Assembly: GCA_948473115.1 (NCBI GenBank)
Contig: CAOKWI010000002.1
Location: 1 to 64,000, forward strand
Direction of reading: 5' to 3'
DNA length: 64,000 bases
Source of the DNA: an uncultured Lachnospiraceae bacterium
GTDB taxonomy: Bacteria; Bacillota; Clostridia; Lachnospirales; Lachnospiraceae
The notes under the pieces were generated by a model, which searched no databases, was not told the DNA's origin, and saw nothing but the letters and a program-made list of their open reading frames with translations. This document shows, in pieces, positions 32,458 to 42,073 of this stretch (the stretch's first letter is position 1; every line of letters begins with the position of its first letter). The position numbers and the translations under genes were made by a program.

Positions 32458-32510
32458 ATTATTTCTTAATAATTATTTCTTAATAATTATTTCTTAATAA
32501 TTATTTCTTA
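32458..32510. repeat. 14-bp AT tandem repeat upstream of the leader-type operon
   Basis: ATTATTTCTTAATA is repeated 3.8 times without a mismatch, about 70 bp upstream of the -35. Such tracts can bend DNA or change promoter output by slippage. It is the only notable feature of the 293-bp gap besides the promoter and a small hairpin near 32560-32595. Confidence 0.85.
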
Positions 32511-32593
32511 CTGGAAGAACTGAACCTGGTCGATCATTTTTTGTTTGTGTCCCTTGCAGGCCACCCGAAACTTGGGACTGCCTTCGGGCGAGG

Positions 32594-33796
32594 TTATTTA
32601 TCCAGTCCAATCTGCTGCAGCAGCCTGCTGCGGGCTCCCGCATTGCGCAGGATATCCCTTGCCCTGCCTCGGTTCAGCTTCCGGTTGTTCCGCAGGAATA
32701 CCACCAGCGTGATCACCCACAGCGCCGGCCACAGGAGGATATAGGGCGATGTCTTGGGATGATTCATCCTCATCTGATAATGAAATTCCTTTATATACGC
32801 CCACGGACTGTTTTTCTGCACAATGACCATCCGGTCTTTGTCCGCTTTTCCGAACTCCTCGGCCGCAAACACATCCTGCAGGAACGCCTCGGCCAGCTTC
32901 CTGTCACGGCTGCCGCCCATGGGCAGATCCTGTCTGAGCCCCAGGAATTCCTTGCAGACCATGGTGACCGTCTCCGCGAATTTCCTGACACTGCAATTCT
33001 CCGCCAGTTCCAGAAATTCCGGAACAACTCCCTGTACCGCGTCCCTGTTCCAGAATACTACCCAGTCGCACAACAGCTTCAATCCAAACCCGGCGCGCAG
33101 GAAATGCTGCAGCATGTGGAGCAGCAGCTGTAATGCCTGATGGGGCTCGCCGGGAACAGGCAGACTCACACCCATGCATTCTTTATACTCCTTCTTTTCA
33201 AAATAGTCCGGCAACAGCCGGTTCATGGCCTGATTGATCCTGCCGTCCCGAAAAGGCTCCGCCAGCATCGTGTGGAGCTCCAGGTCGATACCGTCCTTTG
33301 AGCCAAAGGCCAGGTGATGATTCGCATGCTGGCTTTGCTTTACCAGAAACTGTTTTCCCGCCAAAAGTTCCCTGGCGGCCTCCAGCCTGTCCTCCGGTAT
33401 CAGCACATCCACATCCCCCGACTTCCGCATTTCGGGAACTGGGTACAACGCCGCTGCCCCGCTTCCTTTCAGCACCAGCACAGGAATCCCTGCCGCCTCC
33501 AGTGTCCCCGCCAGGTAACGGGTCAGAAACAGCAGACGGTATCCCTGCTTCGCGGTAGTGCGTGAAACGCTCTCCACCTGCTTCCTGTGGGCGGCATCCA
33601 GCGCCTCTCCCTGCCATTCCACACACAGTACATCATACAACAGTGAAAGTACCTTGTGCCGCTGTGCTGTCTGTATGACCTTTTCCATGTCCGACTGCCT
33701 TGACAGCTCCGGCAGATCCCGCGGGCATTTCCCGGTCAATGCCTGACAGAGAAGCAGACACAAAAGGCTCTGTTCCTTGCTCAGTTTCGCGCTCAT
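32594..33796 (-). CDS. PF14907-type nucleotidyltransferase
   Basis: A 400-residue protein. LVLKGSGAAALYPVPEMRKSGDVDVLIPEDR is split over the signature (Lys-Gly, Arg-x-x-Gly-Asp-x-Asp) of the uncharacterised nucleotidyltransferase family PF14907; the two Asp residues would bind metal. The rest is helical. Members occur in peptide (RiPP) and glycan clusters, where they may transfer a nucleotide to a precursor. AAAAGGAG precedes the ATG, which overlaps the stop of the upstream glycosyltransferase (ATGA). Substrate unknown. Confidence 0.82.
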   Translation of the reverse strand: MSAKLSKEQSLLCLLLCQALTGKCPRDLPELSRQSDMEKVIQTAQRHKVLSLLYDVLCVEWQGEALDAAHRKQVESVSRTTAKQGYRLLFLTRYLAGTLEAAGIPVLVLKGSGAAALYPVPEMRKSGDVDVLIPEDRLEAARELLAGKQFLVKQSQHANHHLAFGSKDGIDLELHTMLAEPFRDGRINQAMNRLLPDYFEKKEYKECMGVSLPVPGEPHQALQLLLHMLQHFLRAGFGLKLLCDWVVFWNRDAVQGVVPEFLELAENCSVRKFAETVTMVCKEFLGLRQDLPMGGSRDRKLAEAFLQDVFAAEEFGKADKDRMVIVQKNSPWAYIKEFHYQMRMNHPKTSPYILLWPALWVITLVVFLRNNRKLNRGRARDILRNAGARSRLLQQIGLDK

Positions 33797-34884
33797 TGCT
33801 TCTCCTTTTTATTGCGGGATTCCGTGATTTTTCCGTCCACGCCCAGTTTCCTGATCACTGCTATCGCTGTCGTAAAGAGGCCGTATCCATGCAGATGGAA
33901 CAGGATGGCGGCTCCGCGGATCATAACGCGCCATGAGAAGACAGAGATCTCCTTCAGGTACTTTCCCTTCGCCAGTTCCGCCATGGCCTTCCGGACAAGG
34001 GGCTGCTCCCCGTATTTATGCATGACACGGGTTCCCTCCCGAATCCCATGTTTCTTAAACTGCAGCTCCTGTTTTACCAGGAAAAAGCTTCCAAAGAAAA
34101 GATGCAGGTCAGTCCAGTCCCCGTAATCCCCTTCGATGCCGCGTTTCTCCAGAAATTCATTAAAATCAGCCGCTATCGCCAGCCACACAGGCATAAGCTT
34201 CTCCTTATACCGGAAGGTCACTGATTCCTCATTCACGCGGTACAGGTATATACTGTCCTCTATGAAAGCATACCGGGGCCTGTATACGTAGCAGTCCATA
34301 TTATGTGCCTTGTCCTGGGTGAAAGGATAGGCGCGGCACCTGAGATCATGGGCATCCAGAAATTCTTTTCTGTACAGCTGTCCCCAGTTATGTGCCAGAT
34401 GGCCATACATATAGAAGCCCTTGAAACGGAAGTCCACCGTCCTCGTGTACTCCCCGCCATGCAGATGATGGCGGTTCACCTGACGGAATCCGGAATCGTT
34501 GAACCTGCGGTAACATCCTACCGTAATATCCGCCTGCTCCTTTTCCGCCTGCTCCACCAGAAGCCGGATGGCAGCCGCGCCGTCCAGACAATCGTCGGAA
34601 TCTATAAAAAAGAGATACTTGCCATGGGCGGCAGCCATTCCGGTATTACGGGACAGCCCCAGCCCCTTGTTTTCCTGATGGATCACGCTGACATTCCCAT
34701 GGGCGGCAGCATATCCCTCACAGAGCGCGGGACAGTTATCGGGGGAACCGTCATCGATCAACAGAATCTCCAATGCCGGATAGTCCTGCTTTAAAATACT
34801 CTGCATACAGTCATCCAGATACTTTTCCACCTTATACACAGGAACAATAATACTCACCAGTACAGCCCTTTTATCTTTATCCAT
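33793..34884 (-). CDS. Family 2 glycosyltransferase
   Basis: A 363-residue GT-A enzyme. VSIIVPVYKVEKYLDDC and LLIDDGSPDNCPALCEGYA hold the nucleotide-sugar site, and FIDSDDCLDG is the DxD-type metal motif. The C-terminal third is helical. The ATG at 34884 is favoured by GGAG upstream over a longer frame to 34932. It is translationally coupled to the nucleotidyltransferase downstream, an unusual pair that suggests one pathway. Acceptor and donor sugars cannot be read from the sequence. Confidence 0.88.
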   Translation of the reverse strand: MDKDKRAVLVSIIVPVYKVEKYLDDCMQSILKQDYPALEILLIDDGSPDNCPALCEGYAAAHGNVSVIHQENKGLGLSRNTGMAAAHGKYLFFIDSDDCLDGAAAIRLLVEQAEKEQADITVGCYRRFNDSGFRQVNRHHLHGGEYTRTVDFRFKGFYMYGHLAHNWGQLYRKEFLDAHDLRCRAYPFTQDKAHNMDCYVYRPRYAFIEDSIYLYRVNEESVTFRYKEKLMPVWLAIAADFNEFLEKRGIEGDYGDWTDLHLFFGSFFLVKQELQFKKHGIREGTRVMHKYGEQPLVRKAMAELAKGKYLKEISVFSWRVMIRGAAILFHLHGYGLFTTAIAVIRKLGVDGKITESRNKKEKQ

Positions 34885-35137
34885 CTTACCATACTCCCAC
34901 CGCCGGAAACCGCATAAAGCGCTGCCATCCACACACGGCAGACTCCTCCCTCATTCTTTTCCGGCCACTGACCACCTGCAACAGGTTTATTTTACCATGA
35001 ATCCCTGAAAAAGTCAGCAGTATTCAAAGGAAATAGTATCCAAATGCTATTCAAACGGCAGGATTTATGATACCATGTAAATACTTTGGGAAGTGTAGCT
35101 GTTTGTCCGTTGAAAGCGGGCAGGAGGTATCAACAGA

Positions 35138-36826
35138 ATGAAAACTGCCGTAAATAAAATGCATGAGAATAAAGAGCACGGGAATAAAGGACATGAGAAT
35201 ATAGGACATGGGAATATAGGCATGGGCAGAGTGCTTCCAGACAGGGTTTACGCAATTCTAGCCATGCTCCTTTCCGTATGTTTTCTCCCTGTGCTGATCT
35301 GCGTCGTATTTGTGGGAACACATATGGATTATTGGGAAGCCGTAAAGGTTTCCACCAGACTGCCGAATCCGGTACTGCTGGTCATAGCCCTACTGGGGAT
35401 GGCTGTCTGCGTGTTCCTTTTCCGGAAATATTCCCATATCCGGTTTTCGGTCATGGGAAACCGGATTGCGAATGGCGTACTCTTCTGCCTGTTTTTTCTT
35501 CTTTTCCTCATTAACATTCAGGTGGCAAAAGAAATCGCCTTCCATCTTCCCACAGACTATATGATGGTAAGCGGAGTGGCCTACAAGGTTGCCAAAGAGG
35601 AGCCTGTCGGACCTCTCTACTATCTTTCCATGTATCCGAACAACATCCCCATTTCCTATATCCTGGGGAAGCTTTACCAGAAAGTGTCCGAATGGAAGGA
35701 TTATCCTTACATATATGAATTTTTCTGGCTCCAGGTAAACTGCGCGCTCATTTCCACCGCCGGCTTTTTCAGCTGCCTCACTGTAAAAAAACTGACCGGA
35801 AAGCTGATGCCCGTGGCCGCCGCCTTTGGTCTGTATCTCATACTGGGGGGGATCTCTCCCTGGAAGATCGCAGCTTACACGGATACTTATTCCATGGTCT
35901 TCCCCGTCCTGTGTGTCTATTTCTATTTATGCTACAGGGATGCCGGGCACTTATGGAGCAAATACATATGCCTTCTTCTGTCCGTCGCTGCCGGAATGAC
36001 GGGCGGGTTTATCAAACCCAGCGTGTATGTAGTCATCATTGCCCTACTGGGCTGGGAATTGATCCGTTTTCTGTCGGATCCCAGACAGCATTGGAAGTTC
36101 CTGCTGCCGGCGATTCTTATGACACTGACTTTTGCATGGGGAACAGATGCATACAATGATCACCTCATAAATCAGATCGGACTGGAATTCAACAAAGAAC
36201 TGGCGGCCGGATGGCAGCAATATTTCCTCATGGGCCTGAACGAGGAGACTACCGGGGCATATTATTCCGAGGACGCGCTGTTCGGACAGTTCCAGGACAG
36301 CAGAAGTGACAGGATACAGGAGGAACTTCACAGGGCTGCAGGCAGGCTGAAGGACAGGGGCTTCTGGGGAAGCATCTGGTTTTACCTGAGAAAAATGGTA
36401 ATGACTTTTAATGACGGAACCTTCGGCTGGAATATGGAGATCTACATTTATGACCGCTACCCTGACAATATGGCCAGCAATACAGCCCTGACACAGCGGC
36501 TTAGGAGCATTTTCTGGCGCAATGACATGAATTACGATGTAGGAGGCTACCACACCCTCTGCCAGCTGGTCTGGATCTTCAGCCTGCTGGGGATTCCGGG
36601 GATCTGTCTGTGCCGGGATCACACAAGGGATCGATACGGGATACTGCTTGTCTGTTTCCTGGGGATATTTTTCTACCAGATGCTCTTTGAGGCAAGAGCG
36701 CGCTATCTCTTCTGCTTCCTGCCCCTGATACTGCCCATTGCCGTATGCGGTATACAGCAGTACACTGATCTGCTGGCTCATTTGCGTTCCGCCAAACAGG
36801 AGCAGGCAGACACACGGGCTGCCTAG
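35138..36826 (+). CDS. Polytopic membrane protein, possible GT-C glycosyltransferase
   Basis: A 562-residue protein with about eleven predicted membrane helices and a long extracellular loop near residues 350-480. AGGAGG before 35138 supports the start. The first 30 residues hold four 5-residue repeats (HENKE, HGNKG, HENIG, HGNIG), a His/Asn-rich tail ahead of helix 1. The layout fits lipid-linked sugar transferases of the GT-C group, but no catalytic motif is certain. It faces away from the neighbouring glycosyltransferase; the 250-bp divergent gap has no other visible gene. Confidence 0.7.
   Translation: MKTAVNKMHENKEHGNKGHENIGHGNIGMGRVLPDRVYAILAMLLSVCFLPVLICVVFVGTHMDYWEAVKVSTRLPNPVLLVIALLGMAVCVFLFRKYSHIRFSVMGNRIANGVLFCLFFLLFLINIQVAKEIAFHLPTDYMMVSGVAYKVAKEEPVGPLYYLSMYPNNIPISYILGKLYQKVSEWKDYPYIYEFFWLQVNCALISTAGFFSCLTVKKLTGKLMPVAAAFGLYLILGGISPWKIAAYTDTYSMVFPVLCVYFYLCYRDAGHLWSKYICLLLSVAAGMTGGFIKPSVYVVIIALLGWELIRFLSDPRQHWKFLLPAILMTLTFAWGTDAYNDHLINQIGLEFNKELAAGWQQYFLMGLNEETTGAYYSEDALFGQFQDSRSDRIQEELHRAAGRLKDRGFWGSIWFYLRKMVMTFNDGTFGWNMEIYIYDRYPDNMASNTALTQRLRSIFWRNDMNYDVGGYHTLCQLVWIFSLLGIPGICLCRDHTRDRYGILLVCFLGIFFYQMLFEARARYLFCFLPLILPIAVCGIQQYTDLLAHLRSAKQEQADTRAA
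35162..35221. repeat. 15-bp tandem repeat at the 5' end of the membrane protein gene
   Basis: Four 15-bp units (CATGAGAATAAAGAG and variants) run from 35162 to 35221 and encode the His/Asn/Gly pentapeptide repeats. Confidence 0.85.
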
Positions 36827-36885
36827 CCGCAAGCGGCACAAAACGCCATGAATGGCGCTTAAAAGAATGCTTCGCATCATTCTGC
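36826..36885. repeat. Cluster of three short hairpins between two plus-strand genes
   Basis: GCCGCAAGCGGC, CGCCATGAATGGCG and AGAATG/CATTCT follow the membrane-protein stop in series. They may act as a terminator or RNA-stability element; no strong T-run follows. Confidence 0.5.
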
Positions 36886-36938
36886 GCCAAATGCAAAGTT
36901 ATTTCTTAACAGTTCCTAAGGGAAACGGAGAACGAATC

Positions 36939-37898
36939 ATGCAGACACCAGATACCACCCTCACACCGGATACCATACTGATATTTGAAAAACCGGAGGC
37001 GTATTTCTTCCCACACTACCGTGGCATCGTATTTGCCCCTTTCGGCGTACCCCAGCCCAGCCTCCGCTATCTGGCCTATAAAGTCCTGCATCTGCTGCAT
37101 CTCCCAGGCGCCCATCTGTTCTGGGGGACCTGGAAAGTTTCTGCCAGGACAGCCAGACGGGTCATTATTTTCGACTATGGCTACCAACGCGGCATGGAAC
37201 GCTATATCCGCCGTATCAATCCTGACTGCCAGGTGTACCTCTTCTTCTGGAACAAGGTCAATCCTTATAACAAAGGCCATCTGCGCTTTTCGGATGCAGC
37301 AGCCGTCTTTTCCACCGATCCGGAAGACTGTGCGAAATATGACCTGAAATATAACCACATCTTCTATCCCCGGGAATATTATACTTCCGATATTAATACT
37401 TCCGATCACTGTCCCGCCCTGCAACACAGGCTTTTTTTCCTGGGAACCGATAAGGGGCGCGCTCCTTATATCGCTTCCCTGAAGCATGTTTTGGAAGAAA
37501 GCGGTCTTCTTTGTGACATCCGCGTTGTCACGTCAGTGAAGGATCCCTCCTATCAGGAACGCTATCGTGAGATCCTTACCGGCGCAAGGCTTTCTTATAA
37601 CGAGTATCTAATCCAGTTACGATCATGCAATGTGCTTCTCGACATCACCCAGGAAGGGCAGAGCGCATTGACCATGCGGGTTATGGAGGCTGTCTATCTC
37701 TCCAAAAAACTGATCACCAATAACAGACATGTTCTCACCTACGATTTCTACGACCCGGATAATATTTTTGTCCTGCCGGAAAACGGTTTCCCGACCCCGG
37801 AGGAGATTCAGTGTTTCCTCCAAACTCCTTTCCGGCCTTATCCGGGCACTGTTCTGGATCATTACAGCTTTGAACACTGGCTGCAGGCATTTACGTGA
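36939..37898 (+). CDS. Glycosyltransferase-like protein (GT-B type C-terminus)
   Basis: A 319-residue protein. GGAG lies 8 nt before the ATG at 36939. The N-terminal half looks like a nucleotide-binding fold and carries VIIFDYGYQRGMERYI. The C-terminal half has LDITQEGQSALTMRVMEAV, reminiscent of the donor-binding end of GT-B enzymes (Glu in place of the usual E-x7-E). It resembles proteins annotated as LPS/capsule transferases. The exact sugar is unknown. It lies alone on the plus strand between the membrane protein and an Rpn remnant. Confidence 0.65.
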   Translation: MQTPDTTLTPDTILIFEKPEAYFFPHYRGIVFAPFGVPQPSLRYLAYKVLHLLHLPGAHLFWGTWKVSARTARRVIIFDYGYQRGMERYIRRINPDCQVYLFFWNKVNPYNKGHLRFSDAAAVFSTDPEDCAKYDLKYNHIFYPREYYTSDINTSDHCPALQHRLFFLGTDKGRAPYIASLKHVLEESGLLCDIRVVTSVKDPSYQERYREILTGARLSYNEYLIQLRSCNVLLDITQEGQSALTMRVMEAVYLSKKLITNNRHVLTYDFYDPDNIFVLPENGFPTPEEIQCFLQTPFRPYPGTVLDHYSFEHWLQAFT

Positions 37899-37939
37899 TT
37901 TATGAGGAAAGAGGCATGAATATCCCACATTCTCATCTG

Positions 37940-38286
37940 TTATAGCACTGGCTGAGTTTGAGGTGCAACAGGACCGGCTGTATCGCAATGACTGACATAC
38001 GGCAGCAGTTCCGAGGCTGTCCCGCCAGGATTTTTCATGACCAGGTCACACAGGGGCGCAATGATGAAGGTATCTTCCTCCAGTTCTTCCGCGATCTGGT
38101 CGAGGATTTTTCCCTTCGCGGCTTTCTTTATGATCAATTGGATCAGGTGCTCGGTCTGCCCCTGTATAATTCCCTGAGCCACCCCCTGGGCAAGACCTTC
38201 CTCACGACCCTCCTCATGTATCATTTCTTCCCTCTCAAATATTTTCATATATGCTAATTCAACCTCGTCCGTCTTGATCCGGGACG
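37940..38286 (-). pseudogene. C-terminal remnant of an Rpn/PD-(D/E)XK protein
   Basis: The frame RIKTDEVELAYMKIFEREEM and EEGREEGLAQGVAQGIIQGQ are the C-terminal part of Rpn-type proteins (a helix, then Glu-Gly-rich repeats). The nuclease core is absent; the open frame begins just past the stop of the glycosyltransferase at 38293. An ATG at 38248 could give 102 residues, but there is no sign of a full gene. It is likely a fragment left by rearrangement; it is not the same sequence as the Rpn-type gene at 25927. Confidence 0.7.
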
Positions 38287-38292
38287 CCGGAA

Positions 38293-39222
38293 TCAGAAGC
38301 CGCAGATCAATGCCAGCGCCTTCAGCGGAAGTCCCAAATATGGATTGGAAAGTGCCATTTTCCGGTTCTCCCTGATCTCCCGGCGGAACTGCCTGCGCAG
38401 CGCCATCGCCTGACTGTCATTCCTCAATTTTCTCAGGTTGACATAGCACCAGAGCAGGCTCTTGCAATACTTAAATTCCGCAGCCGGTATCAGTTCCGGC
38501 GCTTTCCCGGTTACAAACGCCAGGTTATCCCTGCTGTTATAGACGCAGTCAGCCATCTTTACCGAAAAAGCGGAAGTCGTGATGCTGTTTGCCCTTTTGC
38601 GGTAAAAGTATGTCTCACAGTCCAGAAAGGCGATCCGTTCCATTCTCCCATAGGCCTGCAGGGCGAAGGGTTCGTCCTCGTTGATCCTGCCTCCCGGAAA
38701 ACGCAGACCCTCCAGCATTTCCCGTTTATAAAGACGGTTGCAGGAGGAAGATCCCGCCAGAAGCACATGTTCCATGGCCTCCTGTGCGGTCTCTACCCGT
38801 TCCGGTCTTTTACCGCTTCGCTGAATCTCCCTCTCCCCGTCCGCTTTTTCCAGCACAGTGACGCAGACGCCCACACAGCAGTCCGCCTGATATTCCTTTA
38901 AACCCTCATACAGCCTCTCCAGGGTATCCGCCGCCAGCCAGTCATCGCTGTCCACAAAGAACAGGTAATCCCCTGTGGCAGCATCCATACCGGTGTTCCT
39001 GGCCTCCGCCAGTCCCCCGTTTTTCTCCTTATGCACCACCCGGATCCGCCGGTCATTTTCCGCGTATCTTTCACAGACTGCACCGCAGCCGTCAGGGGAA
39101 GCGTCATCCACCAGAAGGATTTCCAGGTTTTGATATGTCTGACCGGTCACACTGTCAAGGCATTCCGCCAGATAAGCCTCCACATTATAAATAGGGATGA
39201 CCACGCTGATTTTTTCTTCCAT
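38293..39222 (-). CDS. Family 2 glycosyltransferase
   Basis: A 309-residue GT-A enzyme with VVIPIYNVEAYLAECLDS at the N-terminus, LLVDDASPDGC and FVDSDDWLA for the DxD motif. GAGGAGG lies upstream of the start. It is shorter than the other GT2 in this window and different in its C-terminus. It is 90 bp after the flippase gene and is probably part of the same polysaccharide operon as the flippase and GT4 enzyme. The Rpn remnant follows at once. Confidence 0.9.
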   Translation of the reverse strand: MEEKISVVIPIYNVEAYLAECLDSVTGQTYQNLEILLVDDASPDGCGAVCERYAENDRRIRVVHKEKNGGLAEARNTGMDAATGDYLFFVDSDDWLAADTLERLYEGLKEYQADCCVGVCVTVLEKADGEREIQRSGKRPERVETAQEAMEHVLLAGSSSCNRLYKREMLEGLRFPGGRINEDEPFALQAYGRMERIAFLDCETYFYRKRANSITTSAFSVKMADCVYNSRDNLAFVTGKAPELIPAAEFKYCKSLLWCYVNLRKLRNDSQAMALRRQFRREIRENRKMALSNPYLGLPLKALALICGF

Positions 39223-39312
39223 ATACCCTGTTACCTCCTCATCCTGTTTCCGTTCACTGCCCGCGGCCCCCGCACTATCCGCATCCGCACTGAAGCTTGC
39301 CGCTGTTTCCGT

Positions 39313-40848
39313 TCACCGCCTGCGGGACTCTGCACGCCGCCCCGCCACCTCCCTGGCCATTCCAAGCACATTTCTCAGCTTCCAGCTGCGACAGTACAAC
39401 AGCAGGTCCGCTCCCAATGCCAGTGCCGCGGCAGTCACGGCGATCATAAGAAAGCTTAGGACGCCGCCGCTGTAAATACGCTTCGTCAGGGGATAGATCA
39501 GCGCCGTTTCCACCGCCGTGACCGCCGCGTACTGCGCCAGGTCCGCCAGGTAGGAGCAGGCGGACTGCTTGACATACTCCCGGAAGAAGACACGCATACG
39601 GCGCCCGATCTGCACCAGATAGGCTGTTATGGTGCCGATGGCGATCCCTGTCACTCCCAGCTTCCTCACCAGCAGCAGGGAGACCGCCAGATTCACCAAA
39701 GTCGTAATGATCGCCACATTCCGCTCCCTGTGGAACAGCCCCGTGACGCTCATGACGCTCTCCAGCGGCAGCCCCATGGCAGTAAAGAAAAACTGTCCCA
39801 CACTTGCAGCCACAAACCCCATTTCCATGAGATACGTTTCATTCAGCCACAGATCCCTCACAAAAGGCGTGATCAGACAGAAAACGCACACGGATGCGGT
39901 GGATGAGACCAGGAAGAACAGAAACGTGATCTGCCGGAGCGCCTGTACGTCCCTGTCCCTGTCTTTCTCCAGAAACAGATGCCCCAGCGTGGGCTTCAAC
40001 GCTCCGGCAAAAGCCACCATGATGTTCAGCACAGACTGGGTGATCAGGCAATAGTTTGTATAAAGCCCTGCCACAACCGTGGTGATCATTCCGGACGCAA
40101 TGATCTTATCCGTGGACAGGAGCAGCTTTGTGAACAGCCTTGTGACAAAAATATTCCTGATATTATCCACTACCCTGCCTACAAGCTCCCGTTCCAGCGG
40201 TGCTTTCCGCAGGCGCGCCAGAAAGGAATATTTCCGATCCACATAGGACGCGATCCACAGGTTGCCGGCTGCCTCCACTACAAGATTGATCCCCAGCGCC
40301 AGCACATAATTCCTGGATAATTCCAGGATGACTATGGTGGAAGTGTAATTCAGCACATTCACCACCAGCATGGTGATACTGACCAGGTATTCCCTCTGGT
40401 CGGCGATCAGTATGGAACGTTTGTAGGACAGCAGGTAAGAAAGCACCGTGCGCACCAGCCACAGGAAAAACACCAGACGGATATATCCCAGGGAAAAGGT
40501 CACTTCGTTCAGGATCAAATGGATAAAGGGCATCACCACCATCCCCAGGCCAAGTATCACCGCTGCGAAAACAAGGTATGCCTTCCGGTACAGGTTCATC
40601 AGTCCCGCGATCCGTTTCTCATCCTGCCCGGCAATGGCGGCGTACAGATTGTAGACCACCGCCGTGGAGATCCCCAGTTCGGAGACAGACAGAATGGCTA
40701 TGACATTGGAGATCACACCGTTCATGCCCACCAGTTCCGCTCCCATCAACAGATTCATGGTTCTCTGGCAGAAGAATCCCACTGCGATCAGCACCACCTG
40801 ACCCAGCATACCGAAAAAACTGTTTTTTATCGCATTCTTTATCTGCAT
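39313..40848 (-). CDS. Wzx-type polysaccharide flippase
   Basis: A 511-residue protein with about fourteen membrane helices of the MATE/MOP superfamily. The N-terminus (IKNAIKNSFFGMLGQVVLIAVG) and repeated charged loops fit oligosaccharide flippases that move lipid-linked repeat units across the membrane. Its start overlaps the end of the GT4 gene upstream by 10 bp, so the two are coupled. It supplies an export step for a polymer distinct from the Pel-like one, since PelG is a separate transporter further along. Confidence 0.85.
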   Translation of the reverse strand: MQIKNAIKNSFFGMLGQVVLIAVGFFCQRTMNLLMGAELVGMNGVISNVIAILSVSELGISTAVVYNLYAAIAGQDEKRIAGLMNLYRKAYLVFAAVILGLGMVVMPFIHLILNEVTFSLGYIRLVFFLWLVRTVLSYLLSYKRSILIADQREYLVSITMLVVNVLNYTSTIVILELSRNYVLALGINLVVEAAGNLWIASYVDRKYSFLARLRKAPLERELVGRVVDNIRNIFVTRLFTKLLLSTDKIIASGMITTVVAGLYTNYCLITQSVLNIMVAFAGALKPTLGHLFLEKDRDRDVQALRQITFLFFLVSSTASVCVFCLITPFVRDLWLNETYLMEMGFVAASVGQFFFTAMGLPLESVMSVTGLFHRERNVAIITTLVNLAVSLLLVRKLGVTGIAIGTITAYLVQIGRRMRVFFREYVKQSACSYLADLAQYAAVTAVETALIYPLTKRIYSGGVLSFLMIAVTAAALALGADLLLYCRSWKLRNVLGMAREVAGRRAESRRR

Positions 40849-41960
40849 AAGCTTTCAAAGACCTCATTCCAACTGTCCAGAATACATTCCAGATCAAATT
40901 TTTCCATGTCAAGCGCCGCATCCCGGGCAAACTGTTCCCGCAGGCTGTCATCGGATGCCAGTTCCACGATTCTTTCCGCCAGTCTCCCACAGTCATAAGG
41001 CTCCACCAGGTATCCGTTGACTCCGTCCCTGATGATCTCACCGGGTCCTGTCCGGATGTCAAAGCTGACACAGGGAAGCCCCTGGCTTTTCGCTTCCAGC
41101 AGGCACATTGGCAGACCCTCGGAATGGGAGGTGAGTACAAAGATTCCGGCATCCCTGTAATAGGGTTCCAGATCCGCCACCCTGCCCAGAAGCACAAGCC
41201 TGTCCGCAAGCCCATGCCCCCGGCCGAAATTTTCCAGCCACTCCCGCAGTTCTCCGTCTCCCGCTACCAGCCACTTCCAGCCAGGAAGGATCTTCAACAC
41301 TCTCTCCGCCGTCTCCGCCAGGTAGTCCACCCCTTTGATCTCTGTCAGCCTGCCCGCCCAGAGAATATATTTTCCGTCGGAGACAGCCGTCTGCACAGAA
41401 CCGTGTTCCCTGTCGGAATCAATCTCCTTCCGCCTGCAGGACACTGCCGGATTGTAAATGGTCCTAAGCGCTTTGTCCCGGTGCAGATATTGTTCATAAC
41501 ATCTGCGGTTCTCCTCATTAATGGTAATACAGTAATCAGCCCTTTTTGCCCCGAACCTGAGGATCCACCGGCGGTACAGGCTCTCCTGTTCAAAGTAATA
41601 GCTGAAATGTCCCCACGAGACCACTTTGACCCCGGTTTCCCTCCGCACAGGGAGGGACAGGATATCCAATACAATATCAATATCCACCAGAATGTCCACA
41701 CGCTGTTCCCTTAAAAAACGTCTCAGCTTCGGCAGCACCGCCAGGTAACCCGGCCCCGGCTGTATCCATTTCTCTCCCAGATGATACCGCCGTATTTCCG
41801 GACGGATATAGAAAGCAGGCGTCCTCTGCTGCTCCACCAGGCTTAAAAACAGGATCTCATGCCTTCCCTGCCCCGCCAGACCGTTGGCGATCAGGACAGC
41901 CACGCTTTCCGTGCCGCCTCCCCTGGTAATATCACCTGAAAAAAAACAGATTCGTTTCAT
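40839..41960 (-). CDS. Family 4 glycosyltransferase
   Basis: A 373-residue GT-B enzyme. It opens ICFFSGDITRGGGTESVAV with the usual Gly-rich loop. The C-terminal domain has ILWAGRLTEIKGVDYL and SEGLPMCLLEAKSQGLP, the E-x7-E donor site. TGAGG precedes the ATG. It heads the operon GT4, flippase, GT2, and is divergent from a DUF4832-type gene. The product is a sugar transfer in the same polysaccharide pathway; the sugar is unknown. Confidence 0.9.
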   Translation of the reverse strand: MKRICFFSGDITRGGGTESVAVLIANGLAGQGRHEILFLSLVEQQRTPAFYIRPEIRRYHLGEKWIQPGPGYLAVLPKLRRFLREQRVDILVDIDIVLDILSLPVRRETGVKVVSWGHFSYYFEQESLYRRWILRFGAKRADYCITINEENRRCYEQYLHRDKALRTIYNPAVSCRRKEIDSDREHGSVQTAVSDGKYILWAGRLTEIKGVDYLAETAERVLKILPGWKWLVAGDGELREWLENFGRGHGLADRLVLLGRVADLEPYYRDAGIFVLTSHSEGLPMCLLEAKSQGLPCVSFDIRTGPGEIIRDGVNGYLVEPYDCGRLAERIVELASDDSLREQFARDAALDMEKFDLECILDSWNEVFESLCR

Positions 41961-42073
41961 ACGCCATACCTCAGTGCCTCAATCTTTCATGTTGCATTTT
42001 ACAGATACAGATGCTACAATGTGGCAGTGACCGTTATAAGAGAAATTCCGGCCTGAAACAAAGGAGTCCCTGC

